64,000 nt of DNA from Kutzneria chonburiensis. Its GTDB lineage: Bacteria; Actinomycetota; Actinomycetes; Mycobacteriales; Pseudonocardiaceae. The translations under genes were made by a program, and so were the position numbers. The notes beneath the pieces were generated by a model. It was given only the letters and a program-made list of their open reading frames with translations, was not told where the DNA came from and did no database searches. Where the stretch lies: the NCBI RefSeq assembly GCF_028622115.1, contig NZ_CP097263.1:9931501-9995500 (forward strand), in the 5' to 3' direction. This document shows positions 17,183 to 25,829 of the stretch, piece by piece; positions within the stretch are counted from its first letter, which is position 1, and each line of letters opens with the position of its first letter.

Positions 17183-18719
17183 GGATCACCGGCAGCGACA
17201 GCCGGCTGGGGCGGGCCGGTCCGAAGTGGACGGTGTTCTCGGCGACCACCACATCCTTCGGCCCGGCCGCCGCGACCACGCCGCCCGTGTTGGGATTCCG
17301 GTCGTAGCGTGGGAAGTTGCTGCTCGTGACCTCGAGCCGGATGCGGTGCCCAGGCAGGAACACCGTGGACGTCACGGAAAGGTCCAGGGTCAGCTCGTAG
17401 ATCCGGCCCGGCGTCAGGAGTTCCGGGGCGGACAGGGAGTTGCGGTAGCGGGCGCGCAGCATGCCCTCGCACAGGTTGATCGCCGTGCCGTCGGGGTGCA
17501 CGTCGACCAGCTTGCCCATGAAGTCCGTGTCAACGGCGTCACTGGACACAAAAAGGGTCAACGAGACGTGACCCGTGACCTCCAACGGATCGGCCAGCAC
17601 CGGGCCGGTGAAACACAGCACGTCGTCCCGGACCTCGACCGGCCGCTGATCACGCGGGCCTGCGTCGGCGGCCAGCGTGTTGCCGCCGATCGTCGGCACC
17701 GGGTCGAGCGGGTCGTACCGGTACATCAGACTGCCGGACGTCAGGGGCTGGCCGGACAGTGTTCCGTCACCGAGGAAGTAGTCCATCCGCCGGGTGTCGG
17801 GCAGCGGCCAGCTGGGCTCGTCGCGCCACTGGTCGATGCCCATCACGAAGATCCGCACCGGCGCGGAGTCGTCCGGCTTGCCGCGCAGCCACTGGTCGAA
17901 GAAGCGCAGGTGTGCGTCGGTCAGATTGGCGCCGCGGTAATCCTGGCTCAGATGGGTCCACGGCCCGATGATGAGCCGTTCATTGTGCGAGCGCACGGTT
18001 TCGTTGACGAAGATGTCGTACCAGCCGCCGACGCTCAACGCCGGCGTCTTGGCCGCCGGGGCCAGCCGCTGCCAGTAGCCGTCATGGTCGGGGTGCGCGA
18101 AAACCGTGTCCAGCCAAGGGAAATGCCGGGCCAGCACGAAATGGTCGCGGGTCGGCAGCGTATCGAACTGCTGTCGCATGATCTCCGGGAGGTCCTGTGC
18201 CGCACCGGCTTTCATTGCCTCGCCGGCCGCGTTGGCGGTGATCCAGGTCAGCACGGTGTGCAGCGACATCGCGCCGCCGGGGGAGTACCACGGCGCCAGG
18301 TAGAAGTCGGCAGTGCCGAAGGTCGGGGCGATGGCCTGCGCCAACTCCGCCGACTGCCACTGCACCGCGCCCTGGTAGGACGCGCCGAAGCCGCCGATGT
18401 TGCCGTCACACCAAGGCTGTTCCCGCAGCCAGGCCATCGTGTCGGCGCTGTCGGCCGCCTCGGTCTCGTGCGGCACGTGCATGCCCTCGGACCGCGCGGT
18501 GCCGCGGCAGCACTGGATGACCACGGCGTAGCCGGCGTCCAGCAGGGCGAACAGGTTCGGCCGGTTGCCGCCGTAGCTGGCGATGTCGTCCTTGCCGTAC
18601 GGGGTGCGCAGCAGCAGGACCGGGGCCGGCCGCTCATCGGCCGGTCGCCAGATGTTCGTGGCCAGCGCGACGCCGTCCCTGGTCACGATCGGCACGTCGG
18701 TGTCCACGAGGTAGCGCAT
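17169..18719 (-). CDS. CocE/NonD-type serine hydrolase
   Basis: 516 residues, usual CocE/X-Pro dipeptidyl-peptidase family length. Alpha/beta hydrolase part (1-310): early VPIVTRDGVALATNIWRPA, oxyanion strand LLLRTPYGKDD, nucleophile elbow GFGASYQGAVQW (Ser in GASYQG). The C-terminal jelly-roll domain (GPVLADPLEVTGHVSLTLFV; LPGHRIRLEVTSSNFPRYDR) is typical. Hydrolyses an ester or amide, probably in the cytoplasm since no signal peptide is seen. Single gene divergent from the GNAT cluster. Confidence 0.92.
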   Translation of the reverse strand: MRYLVDTDVPIVTRDGVALATNIWRPADERPAPVLLLRTPYGKDDIASYGGNRPNLFALLDAGYAVVIQCCRGTARSEGMHVPHETEAADSADTMAWLREQPWCDGNIGGFGASYQGAVQWQSAELAQAIAPTFGTADFYLAPWYSPGGAMSLHTVLTWITANAAGEAMKAGAAQDLPEIMRQQFDTLPTRDHFVLARHFPWLDTVFAHPDHDGYWQRLAPAAKTPALSVGGWYDIFVNETVRSHNERLIIGPWTHLSQDYRGANLTDAHLRFFDQWLRGKPDDSAPVRIFVMGIDQWRDEPSWPLPDTRRMDYFLGDGTLSGQPLTSGSLMYRYDPLDPVPTIGGNTLAADAGPRDQRPVEVRDDVLCFTGPVLADPLEVTGHVSLTLFVSSDAVDTDFMGKLVDVHPDGTAINLCEGMLRARYRNSLSAPELLTPGRIYELTLDLSVTSTVFLPGHRIRLEVTSSNFPRYDRNPNTGGVVAAAGPKDVVVAENTVHFGPARPSRLSLPVIPNAR

Positions 18720-18781
18720 GGGGCCGATCGTGCAGCATCGTCCGTGCGCTGTCGAACCGGTATCTCTGGCATTGTTGGGCC

Positions 18782-19306
18782 ATGAACCCGTTCGCCTCGC
18801 CGTTGGTCATCACCGGGAACGGCCTGCTGCTGCGGGATTTCACCGAGACCGACCTGCCCGTGATGGTCGATCTTTTCGACGACCCCGATGTGGCGCTGCG
18901 CACGCCCATCGCCTCGCCGTTCGACCTGGCCGCCGCGCGGGAGTACCTGGCGGCCATGCGTCGGACCAGGGCCGAGGAGAACCGGCTGCACCTGGCCATC
19001 ACCCGGCCGGGCGAGGACGTGCCGCTGGGCATGGTGTTCCTGCGGCCGGCGCTGTGCATGGTCGGCTACGTCATCGGCAAGCGGCACCGGCGGCAGGGAC
19101 TGGCCCTGCGGTCGGCCCAGGTGATCACCGAGTTCGCGTTGCGCACGGTCGGGCTGCCGCACGTGCTGCTGGAGATCGAGGCCGAGAACACCGCCAGCGT
19201 GGCCGTGGCCCGGGCGCTCGGGGCCCGGCGCAGCGACGCCGATCCGGTGGAAGTCGTGTCGAAAGGCCGGTCGCTGCGGCTCGACACGTGGATCATCGAG
19301 CCGTGA
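18782..19306 (+). CDS. GNAT acetyltransferase, RimJ/RimL type
   Basis: 174 residues, a single GNAT domain: LLLRDFTETDLPVMVDLFDD at the start, acetyl-CoA loop YVIGKRHRRQGLALRSAQVI and C-terminal ENTASVAVARALGARRS. Acetylates a small molecule or protein N-terminus. The TGA overlaps the GTG of the double-GNAT gene, so it is coupled to the following three paralogues, though its own sequence is of a different GNAT subgroup. Confidence 0.88.
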   Translation: MNPFASPLVITGNGLLLRDFTETDLPVMVDLFDDPDVALRTPIASPFDLAAAREYLAAMRRTRAEENRLHLAITRPGEDVPLGMVFLRPALCMVGYVIGKRHRRQGLALRSAQVITEFALRTVGLPHVLLEIEAENTASVAVARALGARRSDADPVEVVSKGRSLRLDTWIIEP

Positions 19307-20286
19307 CGCCGGAGATCCGGCTCGTCGACCCGCTGGCCGAGGACGTCGACGAGCACGTTGAGCTGCACCTGGCCGTGAGCCGCGTGGACTACCCGAATGT
19401 CGCGCCGCCGACGCGGGAGACCGTGCAGACCCGGCTGCGGAGTCCGGACATCGATCTGGGCGAGAGCCTGGCCTGGACCGCGCGGGTCGACGGGCGGCTG
19501 GCCGGCGCGTTGGGCACGCAGCTGCCCGTGGACGGCAACGAGCACCTGAGCATGATCCGCCTCGTCGTGCACCCTGATTTCCGCCGGCAGGGCATCGGCA
19601 GCCGGTTGCTGCACACCGCCGCCGAGGCGCTGCGGGCGCGGGGGCGGGTGATCGGCGAGGTGTCCCGGGTCGAGTCCAACTCGCCCGGGTCCCGGTTCGC
19701 CGCCGCGCTGGGTTTCCGCACCGTCAACACCTCCGTGTTCCAGCTGCTCGAGTTCGCCGAGGTCGACCCGGCCATCTGGGAGGTGCCGGTGCCGCTCGGC
19801 TACCGGCTCGTACGGTGGATCGGGCAGGCCCCCGAGTACCTCGTCGAGTCGTACGTACGGGCCCGGCACGCCATCGGCGACGCCCCGCCCGGCGAGTCCG
19901 CCTTCCGCACCCCGTCGTGGACCGTCGCCCGCCTGCGGCGTCTCGAGGCCGGCTACCGCTCCAACGGCATCGAGCGCCGCGTCGTCGCCGCCGTCGACTC
20001 CGACGGCGACGTCGTCGGCATCACCGAGCTCGACCTCCAGTCCCTGCGCCCCGACCTCGCCGCCCAGCGCGACACCGCCGTGCTCGCCGCCCATCGTGGG
20101 CACGGCCTCGGGCAGGCCATGAAGGCCGCCATGCTGCGATGGATCACCGCCGACCGACCCGACCTCCGGCGGGTGTGGACCTCGACGGCGACCGCCAACC
20201 AGTACATGGCCGACGTCAACCACCGCCTCGGTTTCGCGACGGTGCGCAGGTACAGCGTGGTAAACCGAGAACTCGACGGTTTGTGA
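19303..20286 (+). CDS. Double-domain GNAT acetyltransferase, paralogue 1 of 3
   Basis: 327 residues, two GNAT halves. The first half has a canonical acetyl-CoA loop VVHPDFRRQGIGSRLLHTAA and ends GFRTVNTSVFQLLEF; the second half, after a linker GYRLVRWIGQAPEYLVESY, has a shorter loop AAHRGHGLGQAMKAAMLRWI and ends VNHRLGFATVRRYSVVN. This layout resembles mycothiol-synthase-like proteins, where only one half is catalytic. Start GTG overlaps the preceding stop. Substrate unknown. Confidence 0.88.
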   Translation: MTPEIRLVDPLAEDVDEHVELHLAVSRVDYPNVAPPTRETVQTRLRSPDIDLGESLAWTARVDGRLAGALGTQLPVDGNEHLSMIRLVVHPDFRRQGIGSRLLHTAAEALRARGRVIGEVSRVESNSPGSRFAAALGFRTVNTSVFQLLEFAEVDPAIWEVPVPLGYRLVRWIGQAPEYLVESYVRARHAIGDAPPGESAFRTPSWTVARLRRLEAGYRSNGIERRVVAAVDSDGDVVGITELDLQSLRPDLAAQRDTAVLAAHRGHGLGQAMKAAMLRWITADRPDLRRVWTSTATANQYMADVNHRLGFATVRRYSVVNRELDGL

Positions 20287-20302
20287 CACCGGGGGAGATC
20301 CG

Positions 20303-21282
20303 ATGCTGGAGATACGGACCTTCGACGGGCGACGGGCGACCGAGGCCCAGATCGACGAGTGCCACGAGCTGCGGAGCGCGGTCTATGTCGTGGACTATCC
20401 CGATCTGCCGGTGCAGACCAGGCAGGAGACGGCGGCGGGCCTGCGGACGCCGTCGGCGCAGCATGCTGACGAGCTGAGATGGCAGGCTCGCCTGGACGGG
20501 TGGCTGGTCGGGCAGGCGATGGCGGGCCTGCCGGGTGACGGCAATGAGCACATCCGGGCGTGCACATCTCGGTGCATCCGGACTACCGGCGGCGGGGGAT
20601 CGGCTCGGAGCTGATGGAGACGATCATCCCGGTGCTGCGGGAGCGCGGCCGCAAGGTGATGGAGGGGTACTACATCACCGAAGGCAGCACGGGGGAGCAC
20701 TTCACGCGGGCACAGGGGTTCAAGGTCGTGCACACGCGCGTGGCCCAGATGCTGACGTTCGCCGAGGTGGATCCGGGACTGTGGGAGGTCGCCACCCCGG
20801 AGGGCTACCGGCTGGTGCGGTGGATCGGCCACGCCCTGGACGACCTCGTCGAGTCCTACTCCCGCGCCCGAGACGCCATCGCTGACGCCCCGACCGGTGA
20901 CTCCACGTACGTCACGCCGGATTGGTCCGTGGCCAGCATCCGTCGGCTCGAAGCGGAGAATCGCGAGCAGGGCGTGGAATGGCGCACGGTGGTGGCCGTG
21001 GACGAACGGGGCGAGGTCACCGGCCTGACCGAGGTGGAGCGGCTGCCGCTGAGCCCCGATCGGCTGTTCCAGGGCGATACGGCAGTGCTCGCGGCCCATC
21101 GCGGCCACGGCCTCGGGCTGGCGATGAAGGCTGACATGCTGCGCTGGCTGACGGCCGACAACGACGGTCTGGACCACGTCTGGACCTCGACGGGCACGAC
21201 CAACGTGCACATGGTCGCCGTGAACGCGAAGCTCGGATTCAAGACCGTGCGGCGGTCGAACGTGGTGAGCAGGAAGCTATGA
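20303..21282 (+). pseudogene. Double-domain GNAT acetyltransferase, paralogue 2 of 3, frameshifted
   Basis: Starts MLEIRTFDGRRATEAQIDEC and follows paralogue 1 closely up to DGNEHIRA, then homology jumps frame at 20560/20561 and continues VHISVHPDYRRRGIGSELM to the end (GFKTVRRSNVVSRKL). One added base after GCG restores NEHIRAVHISVHPD, which aligns residue for residue with NEHLSMIRLVVHPD of paralogue 1. Everything else is intact, which favours a recent lesion or a base-calling error over old decay. If real, a restart at GTG 20560 would give only the C-terminal three quarters. Confidence 0.85.
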
Positions 21283-22301
21283 CACTGGACATCCGGCCGT
21301 TCGACGAAGCCGAGATCGACGAGTACCACGAACTCCGGCTGGCCCTCTACCGGCACGACTTCCCGGAGCTGCCGACGCCGACCAGGGAAGCGACGGTGTC
21401 AACGCTGAGCCGGCACGGCGACCGCCTGCTGTGGACGGCGCGTCGGGATCAAAGGGTGGTCGGGAAGGTGAGCGTGCTCCTGCTCGACGACAACGAGCAC
21501 CTTGCGGTGGTCGACGTCGCGGTCCTACCGGAGCTGAGGCGGCAGGGCATCGGCACGGCGCTGCTGGACTTCGTGCTGCCGCACGTGCGCGACCGCGGCT
21601 GCACGGTGGTCGAAGGCGGGTACGTGAAGCTGGACGGCCCTGGCGGGAGCTGGACGCGGAATCGCGGGTTCCGAGAGGTGCAGAGCACCATCCTGCAGAT
21701 CCTGGAGCTGGGCGAGGTCGACCGTGCGCGGTGGGCGGTGGATACGCCCGAGGGGTATGAGCTGGTGCGGTGGCGCGGGCACGTACCCGATGAGCTGGTG
21801 GCGTCGTACGCCGAGGCCCGCCGGGCCATTGCCGACGCGCCGTGGGGCGAATCGGCCGAGCATCCGCCGGACTGGACGGTGGAGCGGGTGCGCCGGATCG
21901 AGGTGGAACGCCGTGAGCAGGGCATCGACCTCCGCACGGTTGCCGCGGTGGACACGCACGGCACGGTGGTCGGACTGACCGAGGCGGAGGCCCGGCCCAA
22001 GGATCCGACCAGGCTGATGCAGGGCGACACGGTGGTGCTCAAGGCTCATCGCGGACACGGGCTGGGCGTGGCGATGAAGGCCGAGCTGCTGCGCTGGTTC
22101 ACCGCCGAACACGGCGCCCTCGAGCAGGCGTGGACCAGGACGGCGGCGGCCAACACGTACATGGCGGACGTCAATCACCGGCTGGGCTTCGCCACGGTGG
22201 GCCGGTACGGCGCGGTGGCCGGGCCAATCGGCACGATTGGCTCGGAATTTCGACCGATCGTCGGGTCGGACGGGGGCAACCCGGACTGTTACGCGGGGTA
22301 G
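21279..22301 (+). CDS. Double-domain GNAT acetyltransferase, paralogue 3 of 3
   Basis: 340 residues; ATG overlaps the stop of paralogue 2 (ATGA). Same order of features: MTLDIRPFDEAEIDEYHELR, first loop VLPELRRQGIGTALLDFVLP, linker GYELVRWRGHVPDELVASY, second loop KAHRGHGLGVAMKAELLRWF, and VNHRLGFATVGRYGAVAG. The last 25 residues (IGTIGSEFRPIVGSDGGNPD...) have no match in the other two and look like read-through of a shifted terminus. Acetyltransferase with unknown substrate. Confidence 0.86.
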   Translation: MTLDIRPFDEAEIDEYHELRLALYRHDFPELPTPTREATVSTLSRHGDRLLWTARRDQRVVGKVSVLLLDDNEHLAVVDVAVLPELRRQGIGTALLDFVLPHVRDRGCTVVEGGYVKLDGPGGSWTRNRGFREVQSTILQILELGEVDRARWAVDTPEGYELVRWRGHVPDELVASYAEARRAIADAPWGESAEHPPDWTVERVRRIEVERREQGIDLRTVAAVDTHGTVVGLTEAEARPKDPTRLMQGDTVVLKAHRGHGLGVAMKAELLRWFTAEHGALEQAWTRTAAANTYMADVNHRLGFATVGRYGAVAGPIGTIGSEFRPIVGSDGGNPDCYAG

Positions 22302-22370
22302 CCGTTGCGCCGACCGGCGGTAGCTGGTAGTCCACGGGTGCACCCTGCCGATAGTGGAAATGGAACCAGC

Positions 22371-23162
22371 ATGCGGCTGTCCGTCATCACCGACGAGATC
22401 GCGCCCGACCTGGACACGGCGCTGCACGAGTGCGAGGCGCTCGGCCTGTCCGCGGTCGAGCTGCGCAGTGTCGGCGGCCGCAACGTGGTGCACCACGAGC
22501 AGGCCCGGCTGCGGGAGTTCCGGGACGCGCTCAGCGCCGGCGGCTTCGAGTGCCCGGTGGTGGACACGCCGTTCCTGAAGGCGACGAAGGCGATCTGGGA
22601 GCACCTGGACCGCGGCATGGAGATCGCCGACCTGGTCGGGGCCAAGGCGATCAGGGTGTTCTCGGGCCTGCGGGTCGACGACCGGGACTGGTACCTGCCG
22701 TGGCTGGCCGACGTGCTGTCGGCGGCGGCCAACCAGGCCCGCGCGGCCGGTTTCACGCTGCTGCTGGAGATCGACGAGGCCTGCATGGTGGCCACGGTGG
22801 CGGAGGCGGACGAGCTGCTCGGCAAGATGGCCCCGGGCCTGCTGGGCGTGGTCTGGGACCCGGCCAACGAGGCCCGCTTCCGCGACACGGAGCCGGACGC
22901 GGTGAACTGCGGCAAGGTGGCGGAGGCGGTGGCCCACGTGCACGTCAAGGACTACGCGCGCGGCGAGGGCTGGGTGAAGCCGGGGGCCGGCATCGTGGGC
23001 TGGGAGGCCCAGCTGCGTGGCCTGGCCGACGCCGGCTACGACGACTACCTGTCGATCGAGACGCACTACTCGGCGCCGGTCGGCGGCACCGTGCAGGCGA
23101 CGCGGGACAGCGTGGAGTCGTTGCGGCGCATCGCCGAGGCGAGCGGCGTCGCCCTGCTATGA
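22371..23162 (+). CDS. Sugar phosphate isomerase/epimerase (xylose-isomerase-like TIM barrel)
   Basis: 263 residues starting MRLSVITDEIAPDLDTALHE. The AP-endonuclease-2-like TIM barrel is seen in metal-ligand strands TLLLEIDE, GVVWDPANE, VAHVHVKDY and DYLSIETHY, matching the Glu, Asp, His and Glu ligands of the family. Interconverts keto-sugars or inositol derivatives, cytoplasmic. The end overlaps the converging LuxR gene by 6 bases. Confidence 0.88.
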   Translation: MRLSVITDEIAPDLDTALHECEALGLSAVELRSVGGRNVVHHEQARLREFRDALSAGGFECPVVDTPFLKATKAIWEHLDRGMEIADLVGAKAIRVFSGLRVDDRDWYLPWLADVLSAAANQARAAGFTLLLEIDEACMVATVAEADELLGKMAPGLLGVVWDPANEARFRDTEPDAVNCGKVAEAVAHVHVKDYARGEGWVKPGAGIVGWEAQLRGLADAGYDDYLSIETHYSAPVGGTVQATRDSVESLRRIAEASGVALL

Positions 23163-23969
23163 CGGCAGCAGCCCGGCCTTCTGCGCCCGCAACACGGTGG
23201 TGAGCCGGTCGGACGTGCCGAGCTTGCGGTAGATGTTCTCCAGGTGCTTGTGGACGGTCCGAGGCGACGCGCCGAGCCGGTTGGCGATGCCGCCGGCGGT
23301 CAGCCCGGAGGCCAGCAGCGACAGCACGGTGACCTCACGGTTGGTCAGCTTCAACGCGGCGGCTCGTTCCGGACCGTGAATTGCCTTGTCCTGCCAGAGC
23401 TTCAGCTGCCGCACATGGCCGTCGACCCGGCGCAGCAACGGTTGCAGCCGGCGCACGAAGGTCCGCTCCCGGTCAGTGAAGTCCATCCCGGACCGCCCGA
23501 CCACGAAACCCCGGTTGGCGCCGGACAAGTCGTGCAGCGGCAGCGCGATATGCCTTGTCGCGCCGGAGGTTTCCCGCAGCGAACTGAACGTCTGGGTTGA
23601 CCGCCACGTGCGGTCGTCCAGCAGATCGCTCACGGTCCGCGGCTCGCTGTCGCCGGTCTCGGCGTAGTGGCGCACCAACGGATGCAGCGGCATCCGGGAG
23701 CGTTCCTCGGCGGACGGCGGCAGCACGCCGCGGTACCACGGCGTCCACACCTCGACCTCGTCCAGCACAATCACGCGGCTGACGAACCGGTGGCTGCGGG
23801 ACAGCACACACGTGGTGCCGTGCAATGATCGGACCAATTCGTCGGCCACGAGCGACCACGTCCGGTCCACATTGCGGCTGTCCATCACCGCAACGGCCAG
23901 GTCGAGCATCCGCTCGTAGTCGCGCGCAGCCAGTTCCGCCACGGGCACCCCCGCACTCGTCGCCGGCAC
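23157..23969 (-). CDS. LuxR-family transcriptional regulator
   Basis: About 270 residues from GTG (a second GTG seven codons later is possible). The C-terminal LuxR HTH is clear: ALKLTNREVTVLSLLASGLT then GGIANRLGASPRTVHKHLEN and IYRKLGTSDR. The N-terminal 190 residues resemble a GAF-like sensor (IALPLHDLSGANRGFVVGRS) rather than a receiver domain, so it is probably an orphan ligand-responsive regulator. Target genes unknown. Confidence 0.87.
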   Translation of the reverse strand: MPATSAGVPVAELAARDYERMLDLAVAVMDSRNVDRTWSLVADELVRSLHGTTCVLSRSHRFVSRVIVLDEVEVWTPWYRGVLPPSAEERSRMPLHPLVRHYAETGDSEPRTVSDLLDDRTWRSTQTFSSLRETSGATRHIALPLHDLSGANRGFVVGRSGMDFTDRERTFVRRLQPLLRRVDGHVRQLKLWQDKAIHGPERAAALKLTNREVTVLSLLASGLTAGGIANRLGASPRTVHKHLENIYRKLGTSDRLTTVLRAQKAGLLPS

Positions 23970-24039
23970 GGTACACGGCAGCGCGCCCCTCGTCGCGCCC
24001 CGCGCCCGTTCGTCTCAACGCGACGGCGGCCGATCGGGT

Positions 24040-24831
24040 TCAGCGCAGCTGCTCGACCACCTTGCCCAAGTCCTGCTCACGGTCGGCCAGCCGGTCCAGC
24101 TGCTCGTGCACGGTGCGGGCGAGCGGCAGGTCGGCCGACAGCGCCGCGAGCGCGACATCCTTGGCCGCCAAGCGAATCGGGTAGTACACGCCGTCGGCGA
24201 AGGCCCGTGCCGCCGCCCCGCCGAGCGGGCTGTTGCCCAGGGCCGCCTTGACCAGATCGTCGGGCAGGCCGTAGGCGGCGGCGAGTTTCATCGCCTCGGC
24301 GATCTCGGTGACGCCGACGATCACGGCCGTGATGATGACGATCTTCAGCGCCGAACCGGCCCCTTGCCGGCCGCAGCGGGTGATCCGGCCGAACTGCGCC
24401 AGAATCGCCTGCACGGGCGTGGGATCGCCGCCGACCAACAGCACCAGTTCACCGGCGGCCGCCCGGTCGACGCTGCCCAGCACCGGGGCGTCGATCGCGG
24501 TGACGCCTTCGGGCAGCTTGGCCACGACGTCGGCGAAGGACTGCGGGCCGATGGACGACATGTCGATCAGGTAGGCGCCGGGCCGCAGCGCGGGCGCCAT
24601 GGCGTCGACCACCGCGTGCACGGCGTCCGGGTCGGCCAGCATCGTCACGACGACGTCCGCGTCCCGCACGGCTTCGGCCGGTGTGGATGCGACTTTCGCA
24701 CCGTCTGACGCCACCAACTCCGCTTTGGTGGCGGTCCGGTTCCACACGGTCAGCTCGTAGCCGGCGGCCAGCAGGCGGCGGGCCATCGGCAGACCCATCG
24801 AGCCGAGCCCAAGAAACGCGATCTTCTCCAT
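24040..24831 (-). CDS. NAD(P)-dependent beta-hydroxyacid dehydrogenase
   Basis: 263 residues from ATG of MEKIAFLGLGSMGLPMARRL. GxGxxG nucleotide fold, WNRTATKAELV second strand, DMSSIGPQSF substrate loop, and catalytic Lys in GSALKIVIITAV. Slightly shorter than the usual 290, missing part of the C-terminal helices. It is divergent from a LysR gene 50 bases away, which probably regulates it. Not closely similar to the 8988 paralogue. Confidence 0.9.
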   Translation of the reverse strand: MEKIAFLGLGSMGLPMARRLLAAGYELTVWNRTATKAELVASDGAKVASTPAEAVRDADVVVTMLADPDAVHAVVDAMAPALRPGAYLIDMSSIGPQSFADVVAKLPEGVTAIDAPVLGSVDRAAAGELVLLVGGDPTPVQAILAQFGRITRCGRQGAGSALKIVIITAVIVGVTEIAEAMKLAAAYGLPDDLVKAALGNSPLGGAAARAFADGVYYPIRLAAKDVALAALSADLPLARTVHEQLDRLADREQDLGKVVEQLR

Positions 24832-24880
24832 GGCCTCGACGCTACGAGTACGGCAGCGATGCCACCAGCGAATGTCTAGC

Positions 24881-25774
24881 ATGGCTGGCATGCCTGACGC
24901 GCATGAGTTGTCCAGCGGTTTGCTGCGGGTCTTCGTCGAGGTCGCCCGGCTCGGTTCGTTCACGGCGGCGGGCACCCGCCTCGGCTACACGCAGTCGGCC
25001 ATCTCGCGGCAGATCTCCGCGCTGGAGGACGAGGCCGGCACGCCGCTGTTCGACCGGCTGCCGCGCGGCGTCCGGCCGACCGAGCCCGGCCGCCGGCTGC
25101 TGCCGCACGCCGAGGCGGTGCTGGACCGGCTGGAGGCCGCCCGCCGGGAGCTGGCCGACCTGCGCGAGCTGGCGACCGGCCGGCTGCGCGTCGGCGCGTT
25201 CGCCACCGCCGACGCCTCGCTGGTGCCCAAGGCGATCGCCGCCTTCAGGGCGGCCTGTCCGGCCGTTGTCGTGACGTTGACCGAGATGTACACGCCGGGG
25301 CTGGTCGGGCGGCTCCGGGACGGCGAGCTGGACGTGGCGATCCTGTCCGGCGACGGCCCCTTTGACGGGCTCGACCTGCGCAAACTCCGTGACGACACGA
25401 TGCTGGTGGCGCTGCCGGCCGGGCACCGGCTGGCCCGGCGGCGCCGGGTGCGGCTGATCGACCTGGCCGACGAGGAGTGGATCGCCGGCAGCGACCGCCC
25501 GGAGCAGACGCTGATCAGCTCGTGCCTGGCCAACGGCTTCCGGCCCCGCATCGGCTTCGTGGCCCGGGACTGGCTGGCCAAGCAGGGCTTCGTCGCGGCC
25601 GGGGTCGGCATCACGCTCATCCCGTCCATCGCCGCCGAGTCGGTACGGCCGGACATCGCGCTGGTGCAGCTGCATCCGGACGAGGTGCCGGTACGGGCGG
25701 TGCACGCCGCGACCCCGGCCGGGGTCGCGCTGTCACCTGCGACTCGCGCGTTTCTGGACATTGTGAACGACTGA
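24881..25774 (+). CDS. LysR-family transcriptional regulator
   Basis: About 297 residues; ATG at 24881 or 24890, both before LSSGLLRVFVEVARLGSFTA, the LysR N-terminus. HTH GTRLGYTQSAISRQISALED; effector domain has PLFDRLPRGVRPTEPGRRLL and VAAGVGITLIPSIAAESV. Divergent from the dehydrogenase at 24831. Normal length. Typical role: activator of the divergent gene in response to its substrate. Confidence 0.92.
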   Translation: MAGMPDAHELSSGLLRVFVEVARLGSFTAAGTRLGYTQSAISRQISALEDEAGTPLFDRLPRGVRPTEPGRRLLPHAEAVLDRLEAARRELADLRELATGRLRVGAFATADASLVPKAIAAFRAACPAVVVTLTEMYTPGLVGRLRDGELDVAILSGDGPFDGLDLRKLRDDTMLVALPAGHRLARRRRVRLIDLADEEWIAGSDRPEQTLISSCLANGFRPRIGFVARDWLAKQGFVAAGVGITLIPSIAAESVRPDIALVQLHPDEVPVRAVHAATPAGVALSPATRAFLDIVND

Positions 25775-25829
25775 TTTCGTTGCCAAGAAGCGTTGACAGT
25801 ACTGATTCAGTTGGTGTTTGCTCCCGGAC

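Noticed and set aside
20560-21282. Independent gene starting at GTG 20560
   Set aside because: Its sequence is the direct continuation of the 20303 gene by comparison with the flanking paralogues, so it is a frameshift product.
24859-24891. ATGCCA...TGGCAT as a LysR operator between the divergent genes at 24831 and 24881
   Set aside because: The arms are 21 bases apart and one overlaps the start codon; no T-N11-A pattern fits well.
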